A DNA stretch of 64,000 bases. Source: Gloeophyllum trabeum ATCC 11539 (Eukaryota > Basidiomycota > Agaricomycetes > Gloeophyllales > Gloeophyllaceae). The DNA lies in the NCBI RefSeq assembly GCF_000344685.1, contig NW_006920410.1, positions 348,740 to 412,739 on the forward strand. Reading direction: 5' to 3'. The notes under the pieces are model-generated. The model had not been told where the DNA came from. It made no database searches and was given only the letters and a program-made list of their open reading frames with translations. A program made the position numbers and the translations under genes. This document shows positions 45,201-56,506 of the stretch, in pieces (positions within the stretch are counted from its first letter, which is position 1; the number at the start of each line of letters is the position of its first letter).

Positions 45201-48200
45201 GTGATCGTTTTCGGCCGTTCGTCAATGCCAGGGTCGGTGTCCCAAGTGAACCCGCAGTGGACGTGTCCGTTGTGGGTTTCTCCATCAGGCCCGAATCAGG
45301 CCGGGAATTGGGGTCTGACCTCTCATCTCGGCTCAGCAGATCCAGGAATATATCCTCTATAGAAGCACCGTGCACATCGTAGGATGCAACGTGGTGCTGC
45401 AAACCTTGAGTGTCAAGGAGTTGTAGTACTTGCTCCACTACAGCCGGATCCTTGGATTTGAGGTGGTACGAGATCTGGCTCGGAGAAGACGAAGAAAGAT
45501 ATGTAGCAGGGGATATACCGCGGATTAGTCGAAGCAATTCAGCAGCGGCGGCCGCTGCACTGATAGTCTTCTCTGGATCTTTCTCCAAATCCAGCGTCAC
45601 CTCCACTGTGTATCCTTCCCCTAGCGTGGACTTCAGGAACACGGGCGTACCCTCCGCAACCTTCTTTCCAGGAGGCGCAAGTACAGCAATAGTATCGGCC
45701 AGCAGGTCTGCTTCATCCAAGAACTAGAGGTGTACCATATGGGTGGCTGCAAGCAAAGTTTCCTTAAGAACAGCTCACATGTGTAGTGAAGACAATGGTA
45801 CGCTCATGTCGAACAGACATGAGTGTCTTCCAAAGCGCTCGTCTGGACAAAGGGTCGACACCAGAAGTGCACTTCAAGTGTTTATTAGTGAAGCCCATGA
45901 CTATACACTATGCAGCATGGTACGCACCTCATCCACAAGGACAACTACAAGTATGCTGAATGAGATACTATCAACGCGGAAAATACACAAAACACTCACT
46001 CTTCGAACCTCCAATCAGCCCGATAGCAAGCTGCAGCTTCCTCTTCTGCCCACCAGACAGGGTATTGGCGTTGGAATGAATCTTCTTTGACAGATCGCAG
46101 TCCCGCAGTAATTGCTCGACATCGTCGTCATCCGCTTGACTGTCAGGGCGTTTGATGGCCTTCCACAGACGAAGCGTCTGGTAGCACGTCAATTCAGGGA
46201 ACAAGACATTCTTCTGTGGGACAATGCCGACTGTCCCGCGTGAGGGCCGCTGGACGCCACCCTCGAAAGTGACAGATCCGCTGGTACGTCCGAGCAACCC
46301 GCCCACAATTGAGAGGGTCGTAGACTTTCCGGCACTACGGTACTATCAGTACATGTAAGCAAGCAGTTATGCTTATATGACTGACCCATTGGAACCCAAA
46401 AGGACGTAGATGCCGTACTTTGGTATGTCAAGAGTGAGGTCGCCGACTGCCGTCACGACGCCCTTTTCGCGGCTAAACAAGGACCTACTGAACGTTTTCG
46501 ACAGGTTCCGAATTGAAATGGCCGTGTTAGGGGGCACGGCTGCCTGCACATCGTGGCCACATGACTGCTTTCGACGGAAGAAGCGGGACCAGCCTTTTGA
46601 CGGTTCTCGAGCGTCATACAACCTGTGCTCAAGCAAAGTTGCTAGCCAAGGCCAGAGGAAAACATCAATCTACCCATTGATAAGTGTCACCCAAGCAGTG
46701 CAACAGGAAAGCCAGACTGCTCACGATAGCCGCGATAATGAGAGGTAGCAGCATTAGCTGGTTGTCAGGATCGCCTTTGACGGCATTTGTCGCCATCTGA
46801 TGGTTCTCGAACCCACATATCGCCCTTATCGCAAAAATGTAGAACCCTGGAGGGAACACCACCGAGAATATGAACGCGGCGCCAGTACCCGCGTGACCAA
46901 ATACCAAGGCCAATATAGCAAAGACGATAGAAAGGAATGTGGATGCGACTGCTGCCAGCTGCGGGCTGTTGCCAAAAGGAGCGGATACAAAGAACGACCA
47001 GGACGCGAGGGACCAACCGAGGAGAAGGTGCACGATGAGAATGAGGCCGGCGTTGGTAGCGGTGAAGATGCGGTAGTGCCAGACCAGGGAGACAATGATC
47101 CAAGCGGGGAGGTATGCGAGTGATATGCTGACGTGCCAGGAGCTGCGCGGAGAGTTCAGCCATTGACATGCGAGAAAGGGAATTTATTGAGCCTACATTA
47201 TTCGCGCCGAGTCCATCAGGCCCATCGCTTTCATATGACTGGTTAAGAGGATCGCACGCTCGCCCATGAAGGACCCCGGTAACTGATACGCGATGCCGAT
47301 ATAGCATATGAAACTAGAGAACGCTCAGATATGATGCCGAAAACGTAACCGAAGTGAAGACGGCTGAACCTACAGTGCCAGGACCAGCAAACTCCGCAAA
47401 CCTCTGATGTAGCCTGCCGCATGGTCAGGTCATTGTAAAAGTAGATACTCGTGGCAACTCACTCAATCTCGTGCGGGTAGCCTGCTCCTCGTTGGTCTCT
47501 TGCGTGAACACCCACTCTTGCGGAGTAGGTACGGTATTTCCGGTCGTGAGTTCAATGATGGCCTATATATTCTACATATCGCATCGCCTATCTGACTTGA
47601 ATGGAATAACTTACCTGATCCACCGCGAACTGGAGCGGCAAGAGGCGTAGCTCGTAGTCACTCGTGTGCTTCACTACATCGATATACGCTAGACCACCGT
47701 CAGCGCGGATCGTGTAATTGAGGGGCAAGGACCCGTTCTCGGAAGTCGGCCAGCTATTGAAAGCGACAGCGGCAAAACATTCAGAGTACAGGTTGAAATT
47801 CTGCGGGCATGCAGAAGGTATATCACTCGGCGAGTTCATCCGCTTGATAGCGCCAAGCTGGCGGGAATTGAAATCGCGGGTTATATGCGCCATGATGTCC
47901 TGGGGTGTAGGTGACCGAGCTCCATTGGTCGCATCCGCCCAAACCAGAGTCAGGGAGCCGTCGAACGCTTCATTCAAGGGGCGAATGGGAACCGGAGAGC
48001 CGATGCCATACTGTCGTAAAAAGAATATCAGCTTTGCGTCGTAAGCGTCTACGTCTCGGGCTCGTGCTGACATTGTTGGGCTTGAGTAGAAACGTCTGAG
48101 CCACGGCGAGGAAGACTCCATATCCAATTGGTAATAGGAAGCATCTCAGTATGTTAAGCTGCGAGTCTCATGTCGGCGTTAGCGTGCCTTCAAAGTCTAT

Positions 48201-48294
48201 CACGACTTACCAAAGGATGCTTTGACATAACAATCCAGTTCTTCCAGAACAAAGCGGAGAACTGACGAAAGAACAAGCTCGCCATGACCGCCAT
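42299..48294 (-). CDS. ABCA-type full-length ABC transporter
   Basis: Subfamily-A ABC transporter, likely a lipid or sterol exporter or flippase. Order: TMD1-NBD1-TMD2-NBD2. It starts MAVMASLFFRQFSALFWKNWIVMSKHP (ATG 48294, or 48285) and continues LNILRCFLLPIGYGVFLAVAQTFLL; the first lumenal loop includes YGIGSPVPIRPLNEAF. TMD1 is near 47310-46670. NBD1: Walker A GSNGAGKSTTLS split by an intron at about 46385-46337, signature LSGGQKRKLQLA, Walker B VVVLVDE then CTSGVDP, H-loop TIVFTTH. TMD2 starts near 45200 with a loop rich in N-glycosylation sites (NATT, NVTS, NSTG). NBD2: GPNGAGKTTTFNMI, LSGGNQRKLALA, VVLIDEFSTGID, and TTHSMEEA across an intron. It ends at TAG 42299-42301. In both Walker B regions the Pro usual after DE is replaced (Cys, Phe). 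Many short introns. Confidence 0.88.
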
Positions 48295-48595
48295 GGATGT
48301 CCGGATCCGGGTTGTGGAGGGAGAAATACGAGGAGGGGGAAGAGGAGGGCAACCTTGGCCGCTGCCTAGCTATTCCGCAGCATCAATATGGGGAACAGAA
48401 ATGCGGTTCTCACCGTGCTGCACGCCCACCACGCTAAGGATAGCAGCACTGGACTTTGCTCGGCGTATTTGAAAGTCGCGCCCAAGCGCTGCCGCCGGCT
48501 TGGCGACTGTCAGTGTCAATTGCACGCAAACAACGCGTAAATAACGCGTCGAGTCTAACCGCTCTAGTGCTCGTTCTCCCCAACGTATATCCAGC
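48295..48595. promoter_or_regulatory. Divergent ABCA / SWI5 promoter with two MCB-like boxes
   Basis: About 300 bp between opposite start codons. Two perfect ACGCGT palindromes lie at 48533-48538 and 48544-48549, 11 bp apart centre to centre and about 50-60 bp before the SWI5 ATG. In yeasts, ACGCGT (MluI cell-cycle box) is bound by MBF and gives G1/S expression of replication and repair genes. Confidence 0.6.
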
Positions 48596-49074
48596 ATGCA
48601 CGCTTCGTTCTCTGTCGAGGTAGGTCAGGTCTCTGCTTCCATCTTGTACTCATCGCTCTCGTCTCGCAGAAACAGCAGACTCGCATCGCTGCTCTTGAAG
48701 CAGAAATTGCAGAAATGGAACAGAAACTCGGGTGAACGAGGATCGCCTCCTCAAATATATTGCTCAACTGACCGCGCCGCAGCGACGACGTGGACGCAGA
48801 AAAGATCGTCTCTGGGCATATCAAGCTGCTACACCAGTATAATGAAGCTAAGGATGCTGCGCAAGTACGTTGTGGTCATGCTCATGACAACGCCGAGCAG
48901 GCAGGCTTGACCTATTCCCATTGACCAGATACTCATTGGCAAGGTAGGCGCACTGCAGCTTTACGTCTACACGTTGCATCACAGGAGACCCTCATTCCAT
49001 ACCAGCTGGCCGCCCTGAAGCATACAACTATCAGGAGAGTACACGAAGATTACGGTCTAACCGATTCGGATTGA
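48596..49074 (+). CDS. SWI5: DNA recombination-repair protein Swi5
   Basis: Small coiled-coil partner of Sfr1 that stimulates Rad51/Dmc1 strand exchange. Five exons: MHASFSVE; KQQTRIAALEAEIAEMEQKLG; DDVDAEKIVSGHIKLLHQYNEAKDAAQ; ILIGKLA in part (a 15-nt exon, ATACTCATTGGCAAG); and LAALKHTTIRRVHEDYGLTDSD with TGA 49072-49074. Introns show GTAGGT, GTGAAC, GTACGT and GTAGGC donors and CAG or GAG-like acceptors. The HIKLLHQYNEAKDAAQILIGKLA block and the C-terminal VHEDYGLTDSD match the Swi5 family, and about 85 residues is the normal length. Start 48596 is the first ATG after the two MCB-like boxes. Its tail converges on the RCC1 gene, 138 bp away. Confidence 0.85.
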
Positions 49075-49212
49075 ACAGGCGCCCTGCTATTTCCTCCCCG
49101 TGCTCAGGCATTTGCTACCTTTACCGCACACCCATGCATAAGTGCGTCGTACCATGTAATCCCACAACTCAGCTGCTGTAAATGTCATCTGAGGGTATTA
49201 TTGGCTGTGTGT

Positions 49213-50532
49213 CTACCGATCGACTGCTATCCAGCTCGTGGCGCACCCAGCCCATATCGAGAGCACCTTCCCATCGGGTGCAGATTCTTCTTCTTCTGAC
49301 CGAGGTGGCCATATCTTGACAGGCTGCGGAACATCCTCTGTGTTCCCCAGTCCCAAATTTCCGTGCTCATTCCACCCCCACCCCCACACTTCGGTACCGG
49401 TACGAGACTGATCCGACCAATCGCTCGAGACAGACGCTCTAGTCTCAAATAAACATAGAACGTGCTCGCTCCCGCAGGCCATATTCAAGAGTCGGTGTGT
49501 GACGGAAGTAAATGGGGAAGGGATAGAGGAGTCGGCACCATCTTGATAACCTAGCTGGCCCTTGCGATTGTCTCCGCAAGCGAGTATATGCGTCTGGTCT
49601 GAGCGTTGTACAACTGCGTAGGTACCGTTCCAGGTGCAGCCTACGGATTTCACATCCCTCCAGCGTTCAATGCCAGCCAGTTGGCCTTTGCGATTGGATC
49701 CCAGAGCGGTGACTCGGCCTGAATCGTGCAACAAGGCTGTGTGTTGGTGACCCAAACCAGCAGCGATAACGCGTCCTAAGGCAGCGTCCGATGCTACGAG
49801 ACAAGGTATCGAGATAAACGCAGGTGAGCGGATCGGCGGGTTGGTTGCGTGTCCCAGTTGACCGTGCCTCGACATGCCCCACCCTGCTACGATTTGGATT
49901 CCACGTCGGCTGTCATCCCCTCCCAGGAGAGCGATGACATGGTGGAGACCAGTCGCAAGAGCCTCGATACGTATTGTACGGGCGGCCCATTCAGATCCTA
50001 AGACATGGTTAAATCTGACTTCATGGCACGCCTGCGACTTTTGGGACTCAGCGTCGAAGATACCAACCCCCAAGTCGCCGTAATCGTTCGAGCCCATGGA
50101 TAGAAGAACGTCGTCCTTGCCAGGGGTAGACAGCACCAAGTAAGAGGTCTCCCAGCTCGTACTCGCGAGACGCAACGTGTACGCATCTAGTCCCTGCCTC
50201 TTCAGATCCAGGTCAATCGGCCGTAAAGTCGTCCAAGGTCCACCGTCCTTGTCATATGAAGGCCCCAGTTGGCCTCTCCGTCCATCGCCGCATCCCCACA
50301 GTTCAGTACTATTTGAGCCCGCCTCGTTAAGAGTCTCAAGTAAGACTAGTGTATGATTTGCTCCGCATGACACGCTCAGTATGCGCTTGGTATTCGTCGG
50401 AAGGCCAGGCAGCACGGACGAGAACCTATGTCTGTCTTCGGTGCCGCCAGTGGAAAGTTGACCGTACGCATTCGAGCCCGCGCATAGTAGTCCTATATTC
50501 ATCGAGAATGCAGACGTCCGTATAACGGGCAA
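49213..50532 (-). CDS. RCC1-repeat (beta-propeller) protein
   Basis: Single-exon frame of 439 codons. It carries six or seven RCC1-type repeats with the G-x-N/D-x-x-GQL/GNLG signature: GSNAYGQLS, GCGDGRRGQLG, MGSNDYGDLG, GWGMSRHGQLG, LGSNRKGQLA, GDNRKGQLG and GWGWNEHGNLG. The predicted fold is a seven-bladed propeller with no other domain. The small size and lack of a nuclear leader suit Ats1/Sergef-like proteins more than the Ran exchange factor RCC1 itself; a link to tRNA wobble modification or tubulin (as for yeast Ats1) is only a guess. ATG 50532 gives the first blade intact. Raptor ends about 380 bp upstream on the same strand. Confidence 0.85.
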   Translation of the reverse strand: MPVIRTSAFSMNIGLLCAGSNAYGQLSTGGTEDRHRFSSVLPGLPTNTKRILSVSCGANHTLVLLETLNEAGSNSTELWGCGDGRRGQLGPSYDKDGGPWTTLRPIDLDLKRQGLDAYTLRLASTSWETSYLVLSTPGKDDVLLSMGSNDYGDLGVGIFDAESQKSQACHEVRFNHVLGSEWAARTIRIEALATGLHHVIALLGGDDSRRGIQIVAGWGMSRHGQLGHATNPPIRSPAFISIPCLVASDAALGRVIAAGLGHQHTALLHDSGRVTALGSNRKGQLAGIERWRDVKSVGCTWNGTYAVVQRSDQTHILACGDNRKGQLGYQDGADSSIPSPFTSVTHRLLNMACGSEHVLCLFETRASVSSDWSDQSRTGTEVWGWGWNEHGNLGLGNTEDVPQPVKIWPPRSEEEESAPDGKVLSIWAGCATSWIAVDR

Positions 50533-50910
50533 TCTAGGTGATCATGGAGCATTGCTCAGGAGTGAGGATAGTGTGTAACAACGGTGAAGGCATAGGCGCC
50601 CGTGATACTAATAATAGGCGCCGGCAGTATGGCATGCAACACGTACGTGTACAGAACAGGATGGGCGAGAAAATAGGGAATTACTATGGTACATGCGGTA
50701 TACTAAGGATACATTAGGGTTACTACTGCTGAAGTGCACAGGCGTAGTGTATCAGACTGCAACCAGAGAGAAGGAGAATCTGGTCCATATCCAAGCTGCA
50801 CAGGACAAGTTTTCGAGAGTTGAACGCACAAACACACCCTAGAGATCCAAGGTAAGGAAAGATAACTGACAGGTCGAGAATAAAAGGTAAGAGAGGAGTT
50901 GTACCCGCTC

Positions 50911-53900
50911 TCATGCTATCTTGCATCCCAAAATCCGGACTGGAAAGTGTATGTTAGCGTGGGTTGTGTCCAAGGTCAAGTATAAGGACTCACGTGATCC
51001 ATCAGGGGGACCAATGGCGTACACCATCTCGGTCGGATGGAAAACCAAAGAGCTCGACCTCGGAATGAAGGGTGATGGCTGGTGTCTTGCCGTAGGCGCA
51101 GTAAGACCGGTATTGATGTCCACACTTGAAAGGACCGCGGACAAGGTCAGTGACTGCACTGTTGCGCGTTGTGTTCTGTACTGGGTGGAATTCACCGCCG
51201 ACAAGCTACATATCGAGGTCAGAGAATGCAGAATGGGGGTGAGGCAGGATGACTTACGCGGCGAAGACGCCGGCCTGGGGGTGGACGTCAAAAGCGCTCA
51301 GGCCGTGCGGGAACATCTCCCAGTTATTGATCGCAGCGTCTGCGCGAAGGTCCCAGATCTTCACCTCACCATCCAAGCTATTGATATCCATGTCACTTGA
51401 AGGTTCATACTTGAGATCCATGAATGGGTACATACCTAGCAGAAAGGAATTTGCCTGACAATGTAGGGTGCCAACGCGTGTTCTGGATCCATGAGACGTG
51501 CTCGCAGTACGACCGCACAATGGCGTCTTCTTCAGGCAATCGACGATCAAACAGGTTCACTGTACCGTCTGCGAAGCCAGCCAGGAATGTGGGGGAAGAA
51601 CTCGGGTCGGAAGCCATTGAGGTGATGGGGCTGTCAGACTTCGTTTCAAGATCCTACGATGAAGGCATTAGCAAGGCGAGAGCGAGCAAGCTTGATGTAG
51701 CCCACCATCAACAGGCTCTCGGTATGGGCATCCCACACCCTGATCACGCGAGAGTCCCCTCCGACCATTAAAGAGCCTCCGTTCTGCTTCCAGTCCGTGA
51801 TGACCCCACTTCCTCGCTTCGTCTGCACAAGCTCATTCAGACCCCTGAAAGAGCTAACCATTTGAACTGGCTGCGACGTCAATGCCGGATCATAATTTCG
51901 ATACAGGCGCACTACACCGTCAGCTATGAAGCGCCTCTAATTAGCGATTGTACACTCAGGCTGAAACAAGTAACACAGACCAGATGTCGCCAATATGATT
52001 CCACCTACATCTTGATTGATGAAATGTAGGGATGTGATGCTGGTACCCTTGGGATTGCCATTGTAAAACAGCGCCAGCCGTCTCCTCTGCTGCCAATCCC
52101 ACACGCTAAGGATACCTATCAGAGTGAACGACGCCCCAGATATCACCTATCTCACCTGATGGTATCCGTGTCACTGGCGACGACCAAGTGAGGATCATAC
52201 ATGTGGAAGGCTGTAGTGAGAGGATAGGGGCCGACTTGCAACGTCGTGATGTGCTTGGTCCACCTACGAGTCTCTGCAAATAGCGTTAGTCAGTATTTGA
52301 CGACTGAAATCTGAAAGTACACTCACCCGCGACTTCCACTTGAGACTGAGTCTCCGTAAGAATCTGCTCGTTCCGCTGTTGACGCCAGACTTGGTAGTTA
52401 TATTGGACACTACCGGGCTCGTCCGCTTCAGCTTGCTGCGCATTGGGCCTCAGATTCCATCAAAGATCCAGGCGAGAATGAAGCTCACCCTCATCTGCGG
52501 TTCTTTGAAATACTCGCAACACCAGTCATAGAACCGACTCTTCAGAGGCAGGGAATCCCTGATCCCAGCCCCGGTTCCGAGTCCCAAAATTACACTGCTG
52601 TTTCCCGAATCCACAGAGAATGTACTCCCACTAGGGCTAGACATCGCGCCGCTAACATGCCTGCGGACTTGAGTACCCGCCCTCCGTCGCGCTCTCAGCC
52701 GCTCCATGTCTTCTTCCATCAGAGCTTCCATGACGTCCCAAGGCATGAAGTCCGCAGGAGCGTGATGGTCCTGAGGATGGTGGACAACTGGAGAGGGCGG
52801 CGGAAGGAACGCGCCGTCTGGCGAAGGCGGACGTGAATACGGAGAGGTGTATTGCGCGAAGTTCAAGTTCGGCGAGGGTGCCCGAGAGATATCGGGCATA
52901 TCTAGCCGCGGAGGCGCAGGTGTACTGGGTGTGGAGCGACCGTCCTCCGTCGAAGGGAACGCGATATTTCCGGCCAAACTCTTCAAGGCATTTGCAAAAG
53001 ACGACGTGCGGCGCAAGGTACTAGTTACGCCAGCAGCGACCGCGCTGGTCATCGTCTCACTTCTGTTAAGCTGGGGTCGGTTGGCAATCGGTGCATACGG
53101 TTGGGGTTGGGACGGCGATGAGTGTATCGAGGAGACCCTTGAGCGAGTGCCATTGTGCTGGTGCCCTACACGAGAAGACGGTGGTGGTGGAGGTGGCACA
53201 TGCAGCGAAGTAGAATCCAACCGTGTAAAGGGAGATTCCAGCAAGAGCGCCATGACATAGTCAACAACGGTCTGCGCGTTGGTGGCGACCTCTTGGTACG
53301 GATCGGTGGATAATTCGAGAAGAGCGACGAAGATCGTAAAGAAGGACGAAAGTAAGACACGGTTCTCCTCTCGAGCGCCTTCATCATCCCCGAAGCTGTC
53401 CAGCCATTCAGAGACAGCAATCGCTGCAACATCGTCATCGTCCGACATGTGATTGCTCATCCCAGACACCCTCCGGCGGTTCTCTTCCCAGTAAATCCAC
53501 GCACAAACTACGAAGTATCCTCGCCACTCTTTGGCAAGGCAGCTAATCAAGACTAGAAGTTCCTTCCGGACGGTAGGACTGGCATCGTCCTTGACAGCAA
53601 GGGTAGCACCCGTTGCCACAGCCACTTCCATTCTGAAATGGATGCGCTCTTCAAGATGTTGCATCGTACCACTGCCGCCCCCACCACACTTATTAGGATC
53701 CGCAGAACCGCTCGAGCCCATAAAGGTTCCGAGGGCATAGAGCGCAGCTGTCCGGACCTCAGGAGAATCGTCTGAAAGCATTGCGATGAGCTTATCCTGG
53801 GTCCCTCGGTCGACTCCATATATCTTGATTTCGTCGTTCCCATCCCATATCTGCGCGATACAAAGAGCGCACCACTGACGCAAGAGGAAATCACCTTCGT

Positions 53901-56042
53901 CCAGCCTTTCGAAGCAGTTGTCGAAAACGCGCTCACGCCAGCACGCGGTCTGCCCATGCGCAAAGTCCCGAGCAATCGCTGACAGGATGAAAGCACACAT
54001 CGCTTTGTGTTCCGAGTGGTTCGGAATGACGGAGTGCTGCGGGTCTTCCTGGATAGCTAGTACGTTTGCAAAGTACTTGTACCCTTGATTTGTGTAAAGA
54101 TCTACTTGACAGGTAGGATCGACCGCAAGGATGCGTGCCCATATAAAGATGAGGACGGGCCTCAGATCTTGTCCAGCCGCCTGCAGTAGCTTGGATATGT
54201 AGGGGAATATCCCGATCGTGAGCGCCAGATGTACCGCCCAGGGGCCGAGGTCAACAAACTGAGAGAGCAGTATAAGAGCGCGAAGGCGGTGCGGCTGGGA
54301 CAGTAGGACCTGCAAGACGATGGGTAGCTGCTCTGGGGGTTTGCGGGGTACGAGATGATGCTCAGTGCCCTGATCTAAAAGTGAGGGTTGCGGCTCCAAC
54401 GCCGCGTCGCTGGGCGCTTCTGCGTACGCGGCACCGTTCTCGCCGTTCGTCTGGACGGGGAGCGACATTGGGCCTCGCTTTGTTAGCGCCGAGCCCCCGC
54501 GCGAAATCCATACCTCGAAGGCAGTGAGCTGGTCCGCAAAGAAACGGCTCGGGATGTAGGTGTACGGGCTGTCCGCAGATGCATGGGCATTATTTGACCT
54601 GTCCTGACGAGCCTGCTCGGCTTGGCGCCGCGATCTAGCTACAGCACTCTCTCCTGCCTCACCTTTCGATTTCTTGCCAGCTAGGAGATCAGGTAGCTGT
54701 CGGAGACACGCATCCACGGCGAGATCCCAAGACGCCCACAGCCGGTGCGTGTTCGTTGGGGGCAGTGGAGGGCTGGTATGAGGTGTGCAGTGGTAATTCT
54801 TCATGATACGTTCTGCGAGAAGGAAATTTCGGAACAGCGACGCAATGAGGAGGTCAGAGCGATATAATCGGGTGAACAGTTCTCGAGGGAACGTCGTCCA
54901 AGCGATCGTATCCGTAATGGCAATGAATATCCAGTTCAGCTCGCCGAGCGGCGTCCGGCGATCCTTGAGGTCACCAGGCAGCTGCATAACCATATCGGCG
55001 GTAATATTGTTAGGCAACTGGTGGTTCATCACGAAGTACCGCAGGGCGATGTCTATGGGGGAGGTTAGGCAGGACGTGAACAGGTCGGCGGGGAGCTCGG
55101 GGCAAGATGGAAGCGTCTCGTGCGCGGCGCAGGCGGCGAGCTGGATGGATTCTGAGAACGGCGACTGCCCCTCTGGGTAGCCGCCTTCCATCAAGTTCTT
55201 CCGCTTGTCTCGATCCTCGGCGAATGCATTGAAGTTCTGTAACAAGTGGCCCGCAGCGGAGCAGTCCCAAATGTACACCGACGGAGAACCCAGCCATGTC
55301 TGGATGTCGGCGAGAGAAACGGGGATGTATTGCGTGTACTGCTTGTTGAAGCACCAGAGTTCGCCGCTGGGGGTCGGTTTGGGGACTCCGTGGCCGTTGT
55401 AGTGGAAAAGCACGGCATCCTCCTTCGCACCTCTGCGGAACTGGACGCAGTACCTGCGCAAGTCCTCGTACCACGGGTCAAGGATAGCCTTGTACGTGAT
55501 CTTGGGGCTCAGACCCTCATACTGGTGCCGTAGGTTCTCGCCAATCGCCTCGAGCGCTTTATTCGAGGGCATGCTATGCGGGTCCACCCAGCACTCCAGG
55601 ACTGCGCACGGATTCGTCTTGACCACGTCGGGCGGGTCCACGTCTATGTTTAGACACAGGATGAGGGCGGCGTGCGCCGTCCTCAGCTTCCCGGGGGATT
55701 GTCGCCAAGGCGCCATTTTGGGGATCCATGGCGGCGGCGGGGTGGGATTACCACAGGTGAGGTGTCGCTTTGCCGACCAGTAGGGCAGGATGGGGGCGGG
55801 GTCTGGGAGGGTGGCGACCGAGCCATTGTGCATGTCCGGCTCCGTCGCCGCCGCTGCGCCTCTGCTTCGTGTACTCTGGCTCGAAGAAGGGTCTGAGTTG
55901 GATTTCACTCGGAAGCCTCGCTCGGTGTCCCCGTCGGCATCGGAGTGTCTAGAGTTCGTTTGGCCTTGAGTAAATACAGGGATTGAGCTTCTTGCACGCG
56001 TCAGACACGGTACTGCTGCATACCTGAGTAGGACCCGTTCAT
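50911..56042 (-). CDS. Raptor / Kog1 / Mip1, scaffold subunit of TORC1
   Basis: Recruits TORC1 substrates for the TOR kinase and senses nutrients on the vacuole. Exon 1 (56042-56024) encodes MNGSYS and is joined by a 59-nt intron (GTATGC...CTCAAG) to GQTNSRHSDADGD. The caspase-like RNC domain follows with WIPKMAPWRQSPGKLRTAHAAL, the His-containing LFHYNGHGVPKPTPSGELW and the Cys-containing VYIWDCSAAGHLL. Then FPRELFTRLYRSD and a HEAT region (LLSQPHRLRALILLSQFVDLGPWAV, CQVDLYTNQGYKYF). A Ser/Pro-rich linker lies at about 53200-52650. The WD40 propeller is split among short exons from about 52560, with blades such as LSVWDWQQRRRLA, VIRVWDAHTESLL and VKIWDLRADAAINNW. The last exon gives LRILGCKIA and TGA 50911-50913. 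Total length about 1,560 aa, normal for fungi. ATG 56042 was chosen because the frame upstream of the intron lacks another ATG. Confidence 0.92.
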
Positions 56043-56166
56043 ATTTATTGTCCCTCAACAGCGACTCTATAATGCCTCCAGGCTCTGAGCGAACTATACC
56101 TGCCTGAGTGTACCTTACGCGGCTTGCTCGCAGTCAAACGTTCCGCAAGATTGAAACGTGAACACA

Positions 56167-56444
56167 ATGGGAGATTTCAGGCCGTACGCCCTCAGACAAC
56201 GTAAGTAATCACCGTTCAGTGTATCACTGCCAGAATCGAGCGTCCCACGCCGTCAGCACCGTCCTCAGCGTCGCAGGCTACGATCTCGGGCGTCCAGTCA
56301 GGGCGGATCCTGGATGTCACAGCCCAAGTCACAGGTAATTGTTGTCACGGACGCGTGCACTCAGCTGCAGAGCGCTTTCTACAGCCACTGACATGACCTT
56401 ATAACCCGGATACCTTGCAGAAGGGGCTATTCACTCTCGTTTAA
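56167..56444 (+). CDS. Possible small basic protein between Raptor and dynactin
   Basis: ATG 56167 opens MGDFRPYALRQ, a GTAAGT donor follows, and plausible exons continue with a very basic segment (SSVPRRQHRPQRRRLRSR) and KGLFTLV to TAA 56442-56444, about 52 aa. It resembles no family I know. The splice signals are good but the composition is low-complexity, and this could be an upstream reading frame or 5' leader of the dynactin mRNA rather than a gene. Confidence 0.25.
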
Positions 56445-56506
56445 CTCCCGGTTTACCGCTATACTGTACCAGAACTGCAGCGGAAAGCTAGCAAGCATTG
56501 AGCTCT

